Both the position numbers and the translations under genes were made by a program. From Cylicocyclus nassatus (lineage: Eukaryota > Nematoda > Chromadorea > Rhabditida > Strongylidae), in contig CATQJL010000316.1 of the NCBI GenBank assembly GCA_958299035.1, positions 4,118,674 to 4,182,673 on the forward strand: a stretch of DNA of 64,000 nucleotides. Reading direction: 5' to 3'. The notes below the pieces were generated by a model, which did not search any database, was not told the DNA's origin, and worked only from the letters and a program-made list of their open reading frames with translations. Below are positions 13,135 through 25,268 of this stretch, piece by piece. Within the stretch, counting starts at the first letter, position 1. The number at the start of each line of letters is the position of its first letter.

Positions 13135-13550
13135 TACCCTTTGATTCAACTGGATTGGCGGCTGGAAGGCGGAGCTTTGTGACCTAGTTAAAGGCAGCGT
13201 CCAGGCAAATCTGGATATACGGGGTTCTGATGTGGAAAGTAATTTTGGGGCCTAACTAAGACACTGCCCAAGCGGCACCTCAAATGGTGAATTCACAGTT
13301 GAGATATTCGCCTCCAAACTGGACCCCGGGATCGTGTCCGCATGGATTCATGGCGCGACACGCGTGGTCCTCGCACGAAACTGATCGTCGCGCCATGAAT
13401 GCATGCGAATACGATCCCGGGGTCCAGTTTGGAAGCGAATATCTCAAAGCCCCAAGATTACTCTCCAAGTGAGATCACCATAGGCCAGGTTTGCCTGAAC
13501 GCTGCCTTTAAGGCTAGAGAATGATCAGAGAACACACGCGCAAGAGAGAG
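13135..13550. mobile_element. Second TTTGATTCAACTGG MITE, broken by a TTAA-type insertion
   Basis: Left piece 13135-13191 and right piece 13508-about 13550 together match the minus strand of 1288-1464; the far end is lost. The gap between them is the element 13192-13507. Confidence 0.8.
13192..13507. mobile_element. TTAA-flanked palindromic MITE (type I)
   Basis: Ends AGGCAGCGTCCAGGCAAA and complement, TTAA on each side (13188-13191, 13508-13511). The centre is a long near-perfect palindrome (13301-13446) holding the duplicated GATCCCGGGGTCCAGTTTGG-type arms, so mirror ORFs on both strands there are not genes. A TTAA duplication is the mark of piggyBac-type transposition. Confidence 0.85.
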
Positions 13551-15158
13551 TATGTGCCGAAAAGAAATTTTTGTAAGTGAACCAAGAAGCTCCAAACTCT
13601 GCCCACACATGTATCCAAGCTCTGCCCAACGATATAGGCTACCTGTGGCGATTCGCTCAGTCCTTCTACCAATTTATTGATTTGTTTACTTACATCAAGG
13701 GAAATGAAGGCTTACTAATCATCATTATCAGGTTAATTCCAAATAAACATGTGAAAGGGGTGGTAGATCTCATTTACATTTCGCGGTAAGGAGGATGCGG
13801 TGTTTCGAAGTGCGATTAGCAAAGAAGACAAGTCTACCACAGAAGCGCTGCTAACTGAATTCGGTGCAGGAGCAGGATTAAGAAAAGGGTGGCGCGAAGA
13901 AAAAAGAAAGAAAATAAAGGTAGGGTGAGTCGTATTTCACTTTGGTCTAAAAAGTTATTGTGTGAGTTTTGTCGGGCTCCCAATCTAAGCGGAACGGGAA
14001 AGCCAGCTAGTTCAGAATAAAGTTCTACGTGGTGGAGAGTTTGGGAGCTGCATGAAAGAAAAGTCCAAAGTGGCGTCGGTAGGTACTGCAGCATTTTAGT
14101 TTACGTACAATGAAGAAAGCAACGTGAGCTTTTACCCTTCAACACAATGAAAACACTGCCAGTGTGGTCAAGTGCAGAGCTTCCTCTCACTGCCGTGCCG
14201 CATGGCTCTTCTTTCTTATGGTCCATCAGCCACATTTTTATATACATACACTGTTCTAGATACAAGTAGGTTGATATCTCAGCGATAAGCCTTCCATCCG
14301 ATCAATGCACAATTCTATTTCACTTCCTTCGTATGGTTTGCTTCAACTGTACTGCTCGAAGAACACGATTTGTATCCAGAAGACGTCGGGCTTAGAAAAA
14401 TATCCCACCAACGTACGCCTCTAATTCCACCGTCCAGTGCAGTGTCATTAGCACCCACTGTGGAGTCGAACAGCTTGGATGAAATTGTAGCGCCCACTGC
14501 CTTTTCTATTGATAAAGCTAGGGCGCAATGGACTGTGTCATTGTTATAAGGTACCGTAGAAGTTGGTCAATGTCCTCATGACGGATGGCCTACTCCTTGG
14601 TTAAAGGCAGCGTCCCGGCAAAGTAATGGTTACTAGGATTTTACAGCGTTTCCTATACCCCAACTAATCTACCAATGAAGTCTGGAGCAAAAAGCGCGCC
14701 TGAAAAGCCTAAACTCCCTTTTGAAGTCTTCTGGAGCCCGCCCACTTACATTCTCCAGCGAACGCGGATAAGAAGAGCTTCAAAAAGCTCACTTTCAACA
14801 TTTTTGATGCGCTGAAAAGCTCAGCCTAGGTTTAGCATGGCGAGAAGGCTTTGAAGAGGTGAAAAATTGAGAGCGAAAATTTGCAGGGACACTTTGACTA
14901 GTGCCTAGAGTATGGTCTCGAAATCAACTCTTTCAAAGGGTTTTTCATAGTTGATGAAATAGGAAGGGAGGTAAGCAGTACTCCAGTAAAGCTTCTAAAC
15001 TTTTATTTCCGAAAGTAATTGGTGCCCTGATTAATCCCGAAATCCAGCTTGTTATTGGGGTTTTGCTTCATTGCGTCTGTCAATCTTTTATGCAATTGAG
15101 GATGCTCTTTGTGAAAGAATTGTGTACACGCTCAGCAGGCATATTTAACGGTAGTTTC
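13551..15158. other. Intergenic, one solo MITE end
   Basis: Only the TTAA-type left end at 14601 was recognised. Confidence 0.5.
14601..14640 (+). mobile_element. Solo left end of a TTAA-type MITE
   Basis: TTAAAGGCAGCGTCCCGGCA at 14601-14620 matches the family end; no matching right end was found nearby, so truncated or diverged. Confidence 0.45.
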
Positions 15159-15392
15159 GGGGCTTGGCACAGGTGGCTTAAGCAAGCTGGATATCGTTTT
15201 TTGAGACAAAAAGAAAGAGTTCATCATTTTGTGGTCGAAAAGACACAAATTATGTAACTTTGGTTGGCGCTTCGTTTTGAGGGTCTTTTTATGTTTAGGG
15301 TTTAGGATCAAAGAGGACTTCGAGGTAGAATTTTGCGGTGGTCAAGGCAACTTTGTTTTTTGCATTTACGAAAAGCCACCTCGTATCGAGAT
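15159..15392. mobile_element. AGGGCTCGG MITE family, copy 2
   Basis: Left end GGGGCTTGGCACAGGTGG; interior blocks AAGCTGGATATCGTTTT and GGATCAAAGAGGACTTCG; right end diverged (CACCTCGTATCGAG). Confidence 0.75.
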
Positions 15393-18300
15393 GTGGGTAG
15401 TTTCGAGGTGCGACCGTTTTTTGTATAGAGGGATATTCGTGGTTTCCCACCGTCTCGAGACGTCTTTCCATTGTAGAAGTTGTAGCGGCATACTTTTGCT
15501 ATGGATGTGGTTATGGGTGGGATCCATATTTTTATCATTTTGATAATGCTCAAAATGCACTACCGTGGTGGCCACCTGATTCTGATTCGCTCAAGTTGAG
15601 TTTTCAGATCGACCAGTCCAACAAAACAGCCTGATTCTATTTGTGTCTGTTTGCATGTTCTATATTTGCATGCTCAAATGAATTTTTTGTTTCTGTATCG
15701 GTCAGATACAGCGCACACATACATCATACACCACCAGCACTTTGATATACGGTACAACTGAAACAGATTCATCGGGGGTTTTGCAGTGGATGATGAAGAC
15801 AATGGTAAGACGAGAAACAGGTAAGAGGTAACAGTAATTTTTTTGCAAATCTCTGCTTCGCGGACGACGCCGTTTTCATTTGAGTGGTGACAGTGAGGCG
15901 AAGACGATAATTATGAATTGCAATGTTTAGCAGTGGATATCCCATGTTTGAAAGCTTGTTTGTATCGTGGTTTATTAAGATGATTCGTAAAGGCAGAACA
16001 TTTCAGTATGTGAAGAAAGATTTCGAAGTAAGAGACGTCATTTGTTTTACAAGTGCCTCATGCTGATGGTAGATGTCTGTCCGATCGAAAACATGTAAAA
16101 CATAAGAAATGGGTAGAGATATTTTTGTATGTTGTGGTAACCTTGTATACACAAAATAATCACCCTTTTACTAAAAGTTTCTGACTGCATTAATCCTAAG
16201 GTAGTAGCAAAGGTACTCAATCATATGTGTAGCGGACTTCGCCTCAACTACACGTCATTAATCCTCATTTTACGATATTTAATTGGTTCACCGTTAACAA
16301 AACAACCGACACCAATCAGTACAGCGTTTATTCCCTTCCATACTCAAGCAATCAAACCACTGCATGGGAACATTATTATATAAATGCTAACGACACAACG
16401 AAATAGAGAAGTTCCTCTAATCAGTTACTCTACTAATAAGGCAAGGATACTTGCTGACCGTGGCTTTTTGCAGTTACCAGTAGATGCGCCTTGAAACGCT
16501 TCCAGAAATGTTCATTGTCTGCGATGCATCTCTCAAGATATGGACTTATCTCATTATTAGTTTTACGAAATCTAGGCAGTCAAAATTGTCGGTATTCGTT
16601 ATTTCAGACATGGATATATTGGAGACAGTTTTCCTGACTTCAAAGTGCTTTATTTTACTTGAACGCTCTATTGTGGTGCGTAAATGACCATTTCAACGAT
16701 CTAGGTGAATCCTGTTATCGAAACAGCGCAAATCGTGGTGGCAAGAAATGTTCATAACTTCTTTCGAAAAAGCGCAGAGCAGTTACCAAAAGCAAATTTG
16801 GAATCAGCGCTTCAAGATGCATTTAATGGCCGAAGATGCCTATTAAAAGGCCAGGGTCACCAAATATCCTTCTCCTGTATTAGCTTGGCACATAAGTAAT
16901 GCACGTTCTTATATAACTTTCGCCATGAACGTGCGCATTCATATTCTGGCAATACAAGGATTATGGCGTAAACTGCAAATGCAGACATTTTTGCCCATAT
17001 TTGCCATCTTGTGTAAGGATTGCCGTAGATTTACGGTATATTGGAAAATTTATAGATTGCGTCAGATTTTGCTGAAACTTGGCTTATGGAGGTTATTCGA
17101 CATGCTAATCGCAAAAATGAGACCCGTTTCGCTTGAAAAGGCCTCTTCCGCAAGGTTAAGAAATGAATTTTCATCTTAGCCACAAATGATTATGGTATCA
17201 CAGGCGCCTTATCTTGATTTGTCTCTAAACTTCACTTTACTTTTACTGATTCTAATGTTTCACCTTCCCAGCTAGTTGCTGCCTGTAGTTCCTTTCTAAT
17301 GAGTTAGATTCAGGTTTTGTACGGCTTCACGTTTGCCAAAAAACTGTAGCCACGATTTTCAACAGTTTTCAAACTGCTCAAATTTCTTCTACCACGTTAT
17401 CAAAAATTAAACGGTTTGCGCAGCTTTGCAGCATACATCACAGCCTGCATATTCTCAGAAAATGATAGAGCTACATTAAATAAGGAAAAAGTTGTGAGAG
17501 AAGTTGCAAAACTTATGTGCCAACCTGATAAAATTGAGATATTCCAAGAAGAGATCATATCATTGAGGGATGATAAAAGAAGTGGAAAATGATGGAGGTA
17601 TGAATGGTAAATGTAGGCGTATGTGAATCTCGAAAGTATGAGTTGAAGAGTACCAACGACTACGAGCATTCCATTTAATAGCTCGACATCGTCCTCTTAC
17701 TGTGTTTTTTTGGATTCGCAACATTCTCCAAAACTTTTTCTGGCAAGGTAAGGTCGCTTTTAGAAAATTTTTGTTCGCGCTAAGAAGCCGAGATACTGAT
17801 GCTCAACTTTACTAATGACATGAAAAGAGTTGCAGTTTCCGCTTCACAATTATGAGTGATGTGTTTTCAAGTCATCTCGTAGCAGGCCCTCGCCGGCCTT
17901 TGAATTCGGGTAGACTGGCTTCCATAGCTCACGAGACAAACAATGATGCCTATGTAGGCCAGTCATAGCATAATTCGTTAATTCTCTAAAAGTGATGATC
18001 GCATATTGGTTTGCGCGATACAATGGAGCTTGATTTGATCTGGGCTAGAGAAGAAAAATTTTTTTGCTTCCTCAAACAGTGGATGTCTCATTGATGCTAC
18101 CACTTGGTGCAGCACTGGTCGCAGTCTCTGCATTGACGGAGTGGGGTCGCGTGTAGGGTGGACATCTTGCTTAGCGGTATATGCCGCCTATTGTCTTTAG
18201 TGCGGATGAAGACTACGAACAGAAGTTGGTACTCAGTGATAATGGATTCCTCACAAAAGCGGACTGCCGCTTTCAGGCGGCTTCATGCCGATTCGTCTGT

Positions 18301-20002
18301 CCCTACTCGGCAGTCGTTGACCGATGGGGACTGTGGAGAAATTGGGGTTGCTTTGCTTCAGTGGGCCTTGCCAAACTTAAACACTGCCACGCGGAACTAT
18401 AATGTTGTGTTTGGAGTCGAAAAACCAAATATTATTCCCAAATTTCCAGATATGTTTGAATAAGATCCATTTACAAGACTAGGTCAGGAGCGCTAGTACT
18501 TGAGGATAAGCCACACTCGAGGGTCTAGCGAACTTGCATTTGAAGAGATGGAGCCAAACCTGAGTTGGATGCATGCTCATACGGCGACGTCGGCTCTTTT
18601 TATACAAGCACAAATCTGGTGAAACTTAGCTCTCAAATTATGTTTCAAGGGAAAATAAATATAAGTGATATGATAAGCGCTACGAAAGGCAAAACAAAAC
18701 CTGACTTGAAGAAACTGTACGATACCAAATGACTTATCAGACAAATAACTTGACATGTTCAACCAAATGCAAAGGATTTTTACATATACTATTTAGATGG
18801 TATGATATCACTTGGTCGTCGTCGTCGACAGGAACAGTCATTAGGTAAATATATATAGAAATATCCAGATGTAAGATTTGACGATTTTTCCTTCGCATTC
18901 GTCGCTAACATGTGATGGGTAATCAGCGAAAAAGTACTTTATGTGGGCGAACTACGGTGCCAAAGAATGCGAATTGATGAGCTGATGATGAAGTTAATCT
19001 GGATTTCAGTAGGAATTTGTGGTTGAATAAGGGATAGTGCATAGCATTTGGCAAAGGCTCTCGTGCAACGATTATTGCGCACAACCTCAAACGTAAGTAA
19101 TAAAAGCATTGTGTAGAAGCATTATCAAAGAGCACAAACGACAGCGAGAATCGGAAATTGGATTATATTATGTAATGCACTAAGAATGAAGAATGATATA
19201 CTCCAGAAAAATACTCGCGTAAATTTTCCATTTTTCATAAGGATGAACGGATGACAAAAGTAAGTGAAAATGACTCCTGATGGCGTCTGCGAGCTGAATA
19301 TGAATGGTATATAGGAGTATAGACGGCTGAAGTCAAAGAACGAGGCGCACCATTGATGCCCTTTCCATCTGATAGCTCGACATCGTCTCCTTGCTGTGTT
19401 GCTCTGCGTTCCCAGCATGCTGCACACGATGACTTAAGAAGATAAGCTACCGGGAGAAACTGTGATTTCTAGCTTGCATCAAGATGGATACGACAGGATT
19501 CTAGCCATTCTTGTAAAATTGTTGTAATGTTACGGAAAATGGTAACTCCAATAAAGGTGTAGCGCGCAAGGGATATCGCCTGTAAACGCTTTGCAACTGA
19601 GGAGAAAAACTGTATGTGGACTACTAAGATGAGAAACGAAAGCGAATAAGCAGATATTACTCGTATAAAGCATACTAGGCCTCCAACTGAATATATCCTG
19701 TCTACGGGTTTAAGTACGCAAACGATTATAACACACGCATAAAAGGAAAAACTAACATAAAACTTGATACTGTTCCGCTCATCCTTACATGCCTCCCACA
19801 GGCATCAACTTTTACGTGATGTGGAAGTTTACAATGATTGCGCATTAGGTTGTCTACAGAGATGACTATTTGAGCACTAACATTAAATAAGGCAGAAATA
19901 AAAAATCCACTAAGCTTGAGTCAAAATAACTTGTCACAAGAAATGAACTTTTTTCAAAATATGAATAGCTCGACTGTGCCCCATGGGATGCTTGCAGAAT
20001 AC
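15393..20002. other. Intergenic, no recognised gene
   Basis: Short similar stretches at about 17670-17705 and 19365-19400 (TAGCTCGACATCGTC...CTGTG) suggest an old repeat. No intact coding region. Confidence 0.45.
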
Positions 20003-20414
20003 TCAAGGGCAGCAGCTAGCCAAAACCGAACATTTCGAAATTTTGACACGGAAGGTTGCTTGCACCTCAAACATGAGAACAGTGCAGGTCCGAGCGCACA
20101 GCATGCTGCCCTTGCCTAGAAAACCCCGTTACGCGCAAGCCATTCCAATACGCGCGGACGAGCTTGCGATTCTCCCTGACCCGTCAGAGAAGGCATGCTG
20201 CAATGTTATAACTGCGAGGTCCCGCAACGGTTCTGCCTCTTTAACCATGGCGGGGCGTGCTTCACTCGTCCAAATTCAAAATGAGGGGGTCTTAGGAAAT
20301 GGTGGTTTTTGCCCCTCGCGCTCTTTGAGGTGGATCTTCGGAATCAGTGCCTCGAATTACCCCAGCTAAGCAAAAAAACTTCAAGTCGAGAATCTGCCGA
20401 GCCGCTGCGCTTAA
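20003..20414. mobile_element. TTAA-type MITE (type II)
   Basis: About 410 bp, similar along its length to 23801-24211: ATTTCGAAATTTTGACACGG, then GACCCGTCAGAGAAGGCATG, then the end CTGCCGAGCCGCTGCGCTTAA. The left end is diverged (CAAGGGCAGCAG). Reading frames inside are chance. Confidence 0.75.
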
Positions 20415-22400
20415 GTATATTTTCGATACATAGAGCGATGAACTCTGATAACCTTCACTTTGAGCGTCATGATAGAAACACCTTTCACCTGAATAAAGAA
20501 CAGAAGTCATCTGGGCGATCGATTTTTATGACGAAGCTATATAGGAGAGAATGTGAATGAGGCCAGTGTAAGTGATTTTGAAAAAAAGCTCAAAACAAAA
20601 AGATTGCGTTTTTGTAGGGTTTTCTGCTGAAAAGAAGGTTTTATTTAAAACTTTCCCTAAACTTCAGGACAACAATTCTTTACTAACCTTTTTGTAAAAT
20701 ACGACGTGTTAGAAGCTCACGAAAGTTGTTGGGTTTCAATAAAACAGAGGAACTCCGCTTAAATCTTGCGCAGAGGGTCGCCACTTAAATGCTGGTATTT
20801 CGTTATGGAGTGATTTAAACATCCGCGACGTTGTGCTCCTGGCCATGTCATGAGGATCACAATGATGTTTATTGTTGCAGGGTTTCGTTAAGACCCCGCC
20901 GAGATCTACGACCAGAGCCAAATGCGCCGTTGGCTCGGGTCGTCTCCGCTGCTCGTCTACATCTCTGCGCGTTGCGCCTACCTCGCTACCCCAAACGCGG
21001 GGCGCGGGGCGTTTGGCTCTGGTAGTCTTTTTTTCGTTGTTTTCAATTTAATCCCAGCAAACTGTATGTCATATTGAAGCTCTTGGTCTCTACTTTCAGA
21101 CTGAAAACGTCGCGGGATTCCATTTTCCGATTTGGAAGATCGAAAATCCTTTGTTTTTTCACTTCAGCTCTTTCCAAACGGGTTTTTCGTGCATTCCGTA
21201 GACCATGCTTCCTTTTATAATGTAGACAACGTCGCGGGGATAACTCTTCGATTATAGTGAATCATCTAGGACAAAGGTGCAAAAAATGCGTTATTGTTCA
21301 TATGCCATTATTGGAGTTAGTGAGCAACCATTTCTTACATGGGGCATTTTGCTCAAAATCATGAGCACAACAACGCTAACAACGTCGCCAGAAACAAAAA
21401 CTACGGAAAGGGGCTAAAAATTCAAAGGACGCATTAGAAACTAGGTTGTCTTTGACGTGCATTTTGACTTAGGAAACACAACTCTACGTTTTCGTAACTG
21501 CTCTTTCGTTCATTTTCTTCTTGATAATCACCACTTTCAAAATATGTTTGTTTTTAAAACAATCAAGAAGAAGAAACCAGTTTTCCCTCGTTTTTCCTGT
21601 GCTGTGAAGTGCCTGGTCCTGTAGTGAAAACCTGCAATTCGAAATGCCGCCGAGCGAAAATTCTCAAACTGCTTGCGGCGTTTCATTAGGTTTTACAAGA
21701 GCTTTTTCTACTTTCGCTAATTGTTTTGCATCTTCTTCTCTTCTTTAACTTCCTATTAACAACTTTCACTTTTTTAGGGGGAGGAGGGGGGGGGGCAGAT
21801 ACACAAACAGCCTTCACTTTTGACGCCCTATCATCTCTAGACTATTGAAGGTATGTACTTTAGTAAGCTGCAGCGCTTCGAAGCGCTGTACTCTTAAGAT
21901 TGATAGAAAAAGCAAATTCTTTTTAGAACCACTCTCTCCGTCAATAACTTGCCAATGGACTCTACTGTCCCATGACTAATTCAACTTTGAACTCCTTTCG
22001 TAAGTCCATTCCAACCTCAAATAGTTCTATTTAAGCGAATGCTTTCAATCTGAATGGCATTTAAAGTGAGCTGAATAAATCCTCTGGCTAGTTTACGGCT
22101 TAGCTATCTTACTGTACAAGTTCTAGCCCAACTGATGCGGATTAATCATCAACAGCTGCTTCAGTGTAATGAATTTAAGGAAAATGAACATAGATTAAAA
22201 AAATTAATCTTTGTATGTAAATTTCTCGCTCCAACCCACCCATTCAGGTCTATCTTTGAAAAGCTCGGATCAAAAATTTTTGGCAGCAAAAAATTCATTG
22301 TTCTTCACTAGTGACGATCAAATTTTCTCAGTTTACTGAGCTAAACAGTTTACTAAAGGCCTCAATGTGCTGTATACACTTCAACGAAGACAAGGCTGCA
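20415..22400. other. Intergenic with small repeats
   Basis: Contains the short inverted-repeat element 20911-21023, a G-run at about 21777-21796 and the perfect 18-bp palindrome CAGCGCTTCGAAGCGCTG at 21871-21888. Confidence 0.5.
20911..21023. mobile_element. Short GC-rich inverted-repeat element
   Basis: ACCAGAGCCAAATGCGCC and complement of GGCGTTTGGCTCTGGT bound a GC-rich stretch of about 113 bp in AT-rich DNA. Too short to classify. Confidence 0.55.
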
Positions 22401-22844
22401 ACTTCAGAAGAATATTATAGGATTTAGTGCGGTCTAAAGGCAAGGCAGTTCAGCAAAATGAACCCCAGATTTTATAAGTTTCAGGTAGTATACCCCCCAA
22501 GTACACCGTAGCCCCACTCCACCCTCCAATTTATGCGTTAAGTTCTGAAAAAGCGCTTCAAAACTCCATCAGTGACGCCCACTCAATGAAAATGGGCGGA
22601 ACTAGTGGAGTTTTGAAGCTCCACTTCAGAAGAATATTATAGGATTTAGTGCGGTCTAAAGGCAAGGCAGTTCAGCAAAATGAACCCCAGATATTATTAG
22701 TTTCAGGTAGTATACCCCCAAGTACATCGTAGCCCCACTCCACCCTCCAATTTATGCGTTAAGTTCTGAAAAAGCGCTTCAAAACTCCATCAGTGACGCC
22801 CACCCAATGAAAATGGGCGGAACTAGTGGAGTTTTGAAGCTCCG
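22401..22844 (+). repeat. 222-bp tandem duplication
   Basis: Copies 22401-22622 and 22623-22844 differ at only a few positions. Each includes a hairpin (CTTCAAAACTCCA...TGGAGTTTTGAAG). Confidence 0.92.
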
Positions 22845-23800
22845 GCGACAGGACTCAGCACATTGACTGGAGGATGGGGTGGAGGCTACGCTGTATTCAA
22901 GGATCTACTACCTAACACTACCAAAATTTGACAGATGTCCATTTTGTTGATCCATTGCCTTTAACATAAGAAATTAAACAATCACGCTCGAACACTTTAA
23001 TGCATCATATGTCTGCCGGGGGCTTTCCCTCAAGATGAACTTCTGCTATAATCGGAATGCTTTGTTCATTGTTATCTGCTGCTTGGCCTTAGATAATGGG
23101 ATTGTTATAATGTAATGTATTCAACAAGCTACGCGAATTAAGGACTTTCCCAGGCACATCGTTGCGGTACTCAATCGAAAAAGTAATAGGGGAGCTATAG
23201 TTTTGATCCTAAACAAGCCGGTTGGTACTTCTTTGCTTAGTGGAGTAAATGAGTAAGATGATAACGAATATTTACGCAAGAGGAGGAAAGTGGGAGTGAG
23301 GTGATATAAACTACTATACTCCGCTACTGCATAAGCGCCCATGCACATGCATTCCTCGTTCCATACTAAGCCTTCAGATAATGCTGTGTAAGTCAAAAAA
23401 GCTCTTCGTTGTACCTGTCATAGTGCTCTGCATTCTGGCAATGCTGAAAAAACGCTTTGAATTTATAAAAGTGTTGGAGCATAGACTTGTATTTCTTTGC
23501 TTAGTCCTACGGTTTTGACAAGTCGATGTCTAAGAGCGATTTATGTTCTTGACAACATATTTTGACAAAAAATACATAGTTAAGACTTGACCTCTCATCA
23601 CGTCAAGTATGTATCTTTTTGTCAAGTTTCGTTGTCAATTGATAAGTATCTATAGCTTAGATGTGTTTTCTCACTGTATCGAATTGTTGCCTTCAAGCAT
23701 TCTACTACTGCTTCAATACTGGCAAGCCGACTGTCTTAATAGGTCTGCTGACTACTGTGCGCTGTGCACATCAGCAGATCATACCAAGGCGACATCACTC
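22845..23800. other. Intergenic, nothing recognised
   Basis: No supported exon or repeat between the tandem duplication and the type II MITE. Confidence 0.5.
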
Positions 23801-24211
23801 TTAAAGGCTGCAGCGCGACAAAACCAAATATCCCGAAATTTCGACATGGAAGGTTGCTTGCACCCCAAACATGAGAACAGAGCAGGTCCGAGGCATAGCA
23901 TGCTGTCTCTCCCTAGAAAATCCCGTTGCGCGCAAGCCATTCTAATACGCGCGGACGAGCTTGCGATTCTCCCTGACCCGTCAGAGAAGGCATGCTGCAA
24001 TGTTATAACTGCGAGGTCCCGCAACGGTTCTGCCTCTTTAACCATGGCTGGACGTGCTCCATCGTCCAAATTCAAGATGGGAGGCCTTAGGAAATGGTGG
24101 TTTTTGCCATTTTCGCACTCTTCAAGGTGGATCTTCGGAATCAGCCCCTCGAATTACCCAGGTAAGCAAAAAAAACTTCAAGTCGAGAATCTGCCGAGCC
24201 GCTGCCTTTAA
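23801..24211. mobile_element. TTAA-type MITE (type II)
   Basis: Begins TTAAAGGCTGCAGCGCG and ends GAGCCGCTGCCTTTAA; similar over its full length to 20003-20414 and, more weakly, to 52862-53265. The 200-codon frame crossing it (23609-24211) is not a gene. Confidence 0.8.
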
Positions 24212-24549
24212 GTAATGTCAATGTATGTCAGTCTTCATATATATGAGTCAAAAAAGAACCGAAACTCTTCATCAAGAAGCAACGCAAAAGCTAAAAGCAA
24301 GAATCTACGTATAGCATGGAAAATGTGAAGGCACACCTTGAGGCTCGCAGAACTACTGTGAGGGTGCACGAACCATCGTAGAAGTTCTTAGATGATAAGC
24401 GGAAGTGGGCATGCGCCCCACCCTTTCTATACTAAAAAGCCGAATTTTGAAGGCCGAAGTTGTTGAGATCAAAATAAAACGTGTCGAAGAAGCTGTGATG
24501 ACTAACGAAAGGTCTAACATAAGGAACTGAAAGCACTAGATACAAGCAC
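24212..24549. other. Spacer between two MITEs
   Basis: Nothing recognised. Confidence 0.5.
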
Positions 24550-24553
24550 TTAA

Positions 24554-24882
24554 AGGCAGCGTCCAGGCAAATCTGGACTTGTGGGGCTCTCACGTGGAAA
24601 GTAATCTTGGGGCCTAGTGCACTCACGGCTAAGATATTGGGCTCCAAACTATGCCCCGTGGCCGTATTCGCATGGATTCATGGCGCTTTCGCGCCGGAAT
24701 CCACGCGAAACTGATGTGCCGAGCCACGAATCCATGCAGATGCGGTCATGGAGCATAGTCTGGAGCCCAATATCTTAGCCGTGAGTGCACTACCTGACTA
24801 CCGCTTAGGCAGAGTCTTATTTAGGCCTCAAGATTACTTTCCTCTGAGAGCCCATAGGTCTAGATTTGCCTGGACGCCGCCT
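24554..24882. mobile_element. TTAA-type palindromic MITE (type I)
   Basis: Ends AGGCAGCGTCCAGGCAAATC and complement (…TTTGCCTGGACGCCGCCT). Left flank TTAA (24550-24553), right flank TTAG. The centre is a palindrome (…GGAGCCCAATATCTTAGCCG against its complement), as in the copy at 13192. Confidence 0.8.
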
Positions 24883-25213
24883 TTAGCAAGCAGATAATCA
24901 ATCATCAAGCCGTTGTTGATGCTCGAATTCCATGCATAAGTTAAAGGAACGTATTAGAGAAGAGACAGTGATAGGCCCGAGTGCAGAAAGTGTTTGCTTT
25001 TCACAAGTAGAAAAAGCATTCGACACATCCCGCCCAAAGGTCAACCAAACAATGGTAATGCTGCATGCCGAACTCTCGCTCTTAGGAAGAGTTCATCGCT
25101 TTGCACAATCACCTGCCGAAGAGAGCCATTTCAATGGTATCACAGAAGAAAAGTATGTCAGTGATGCAACGCAGTAGGGGCGTAAACAATAGCGAAATGA
25201 ACAAGTCGCCACT

Positions 25214-25268
25214 ATTTCTCAACCTTTTTATAGTTTTTGGCATCAAAACTATAGTGAGGTTGAGAAAT
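25214..25268. ncRNA. Hairpin with 24-bp arms
   Basis: Arms 25214-25237 and 25245-25268 pair with three mismatches around a loop of about 7 nt. Could be a small-RNA precursor or a tiny inverted-repeat remnant. Confidence 0.25.

Noticed and set aside
13280..13472. Overlapping 62-codon frames on both strands
   Set aside because: They are mirror images produced by the palindrome in the MITE.
23609..24211. 200-codon open frame
   Set aside because: Most of it lies in a type II TTAA MITE that also occurs at 20003 and 52862; no known domain.
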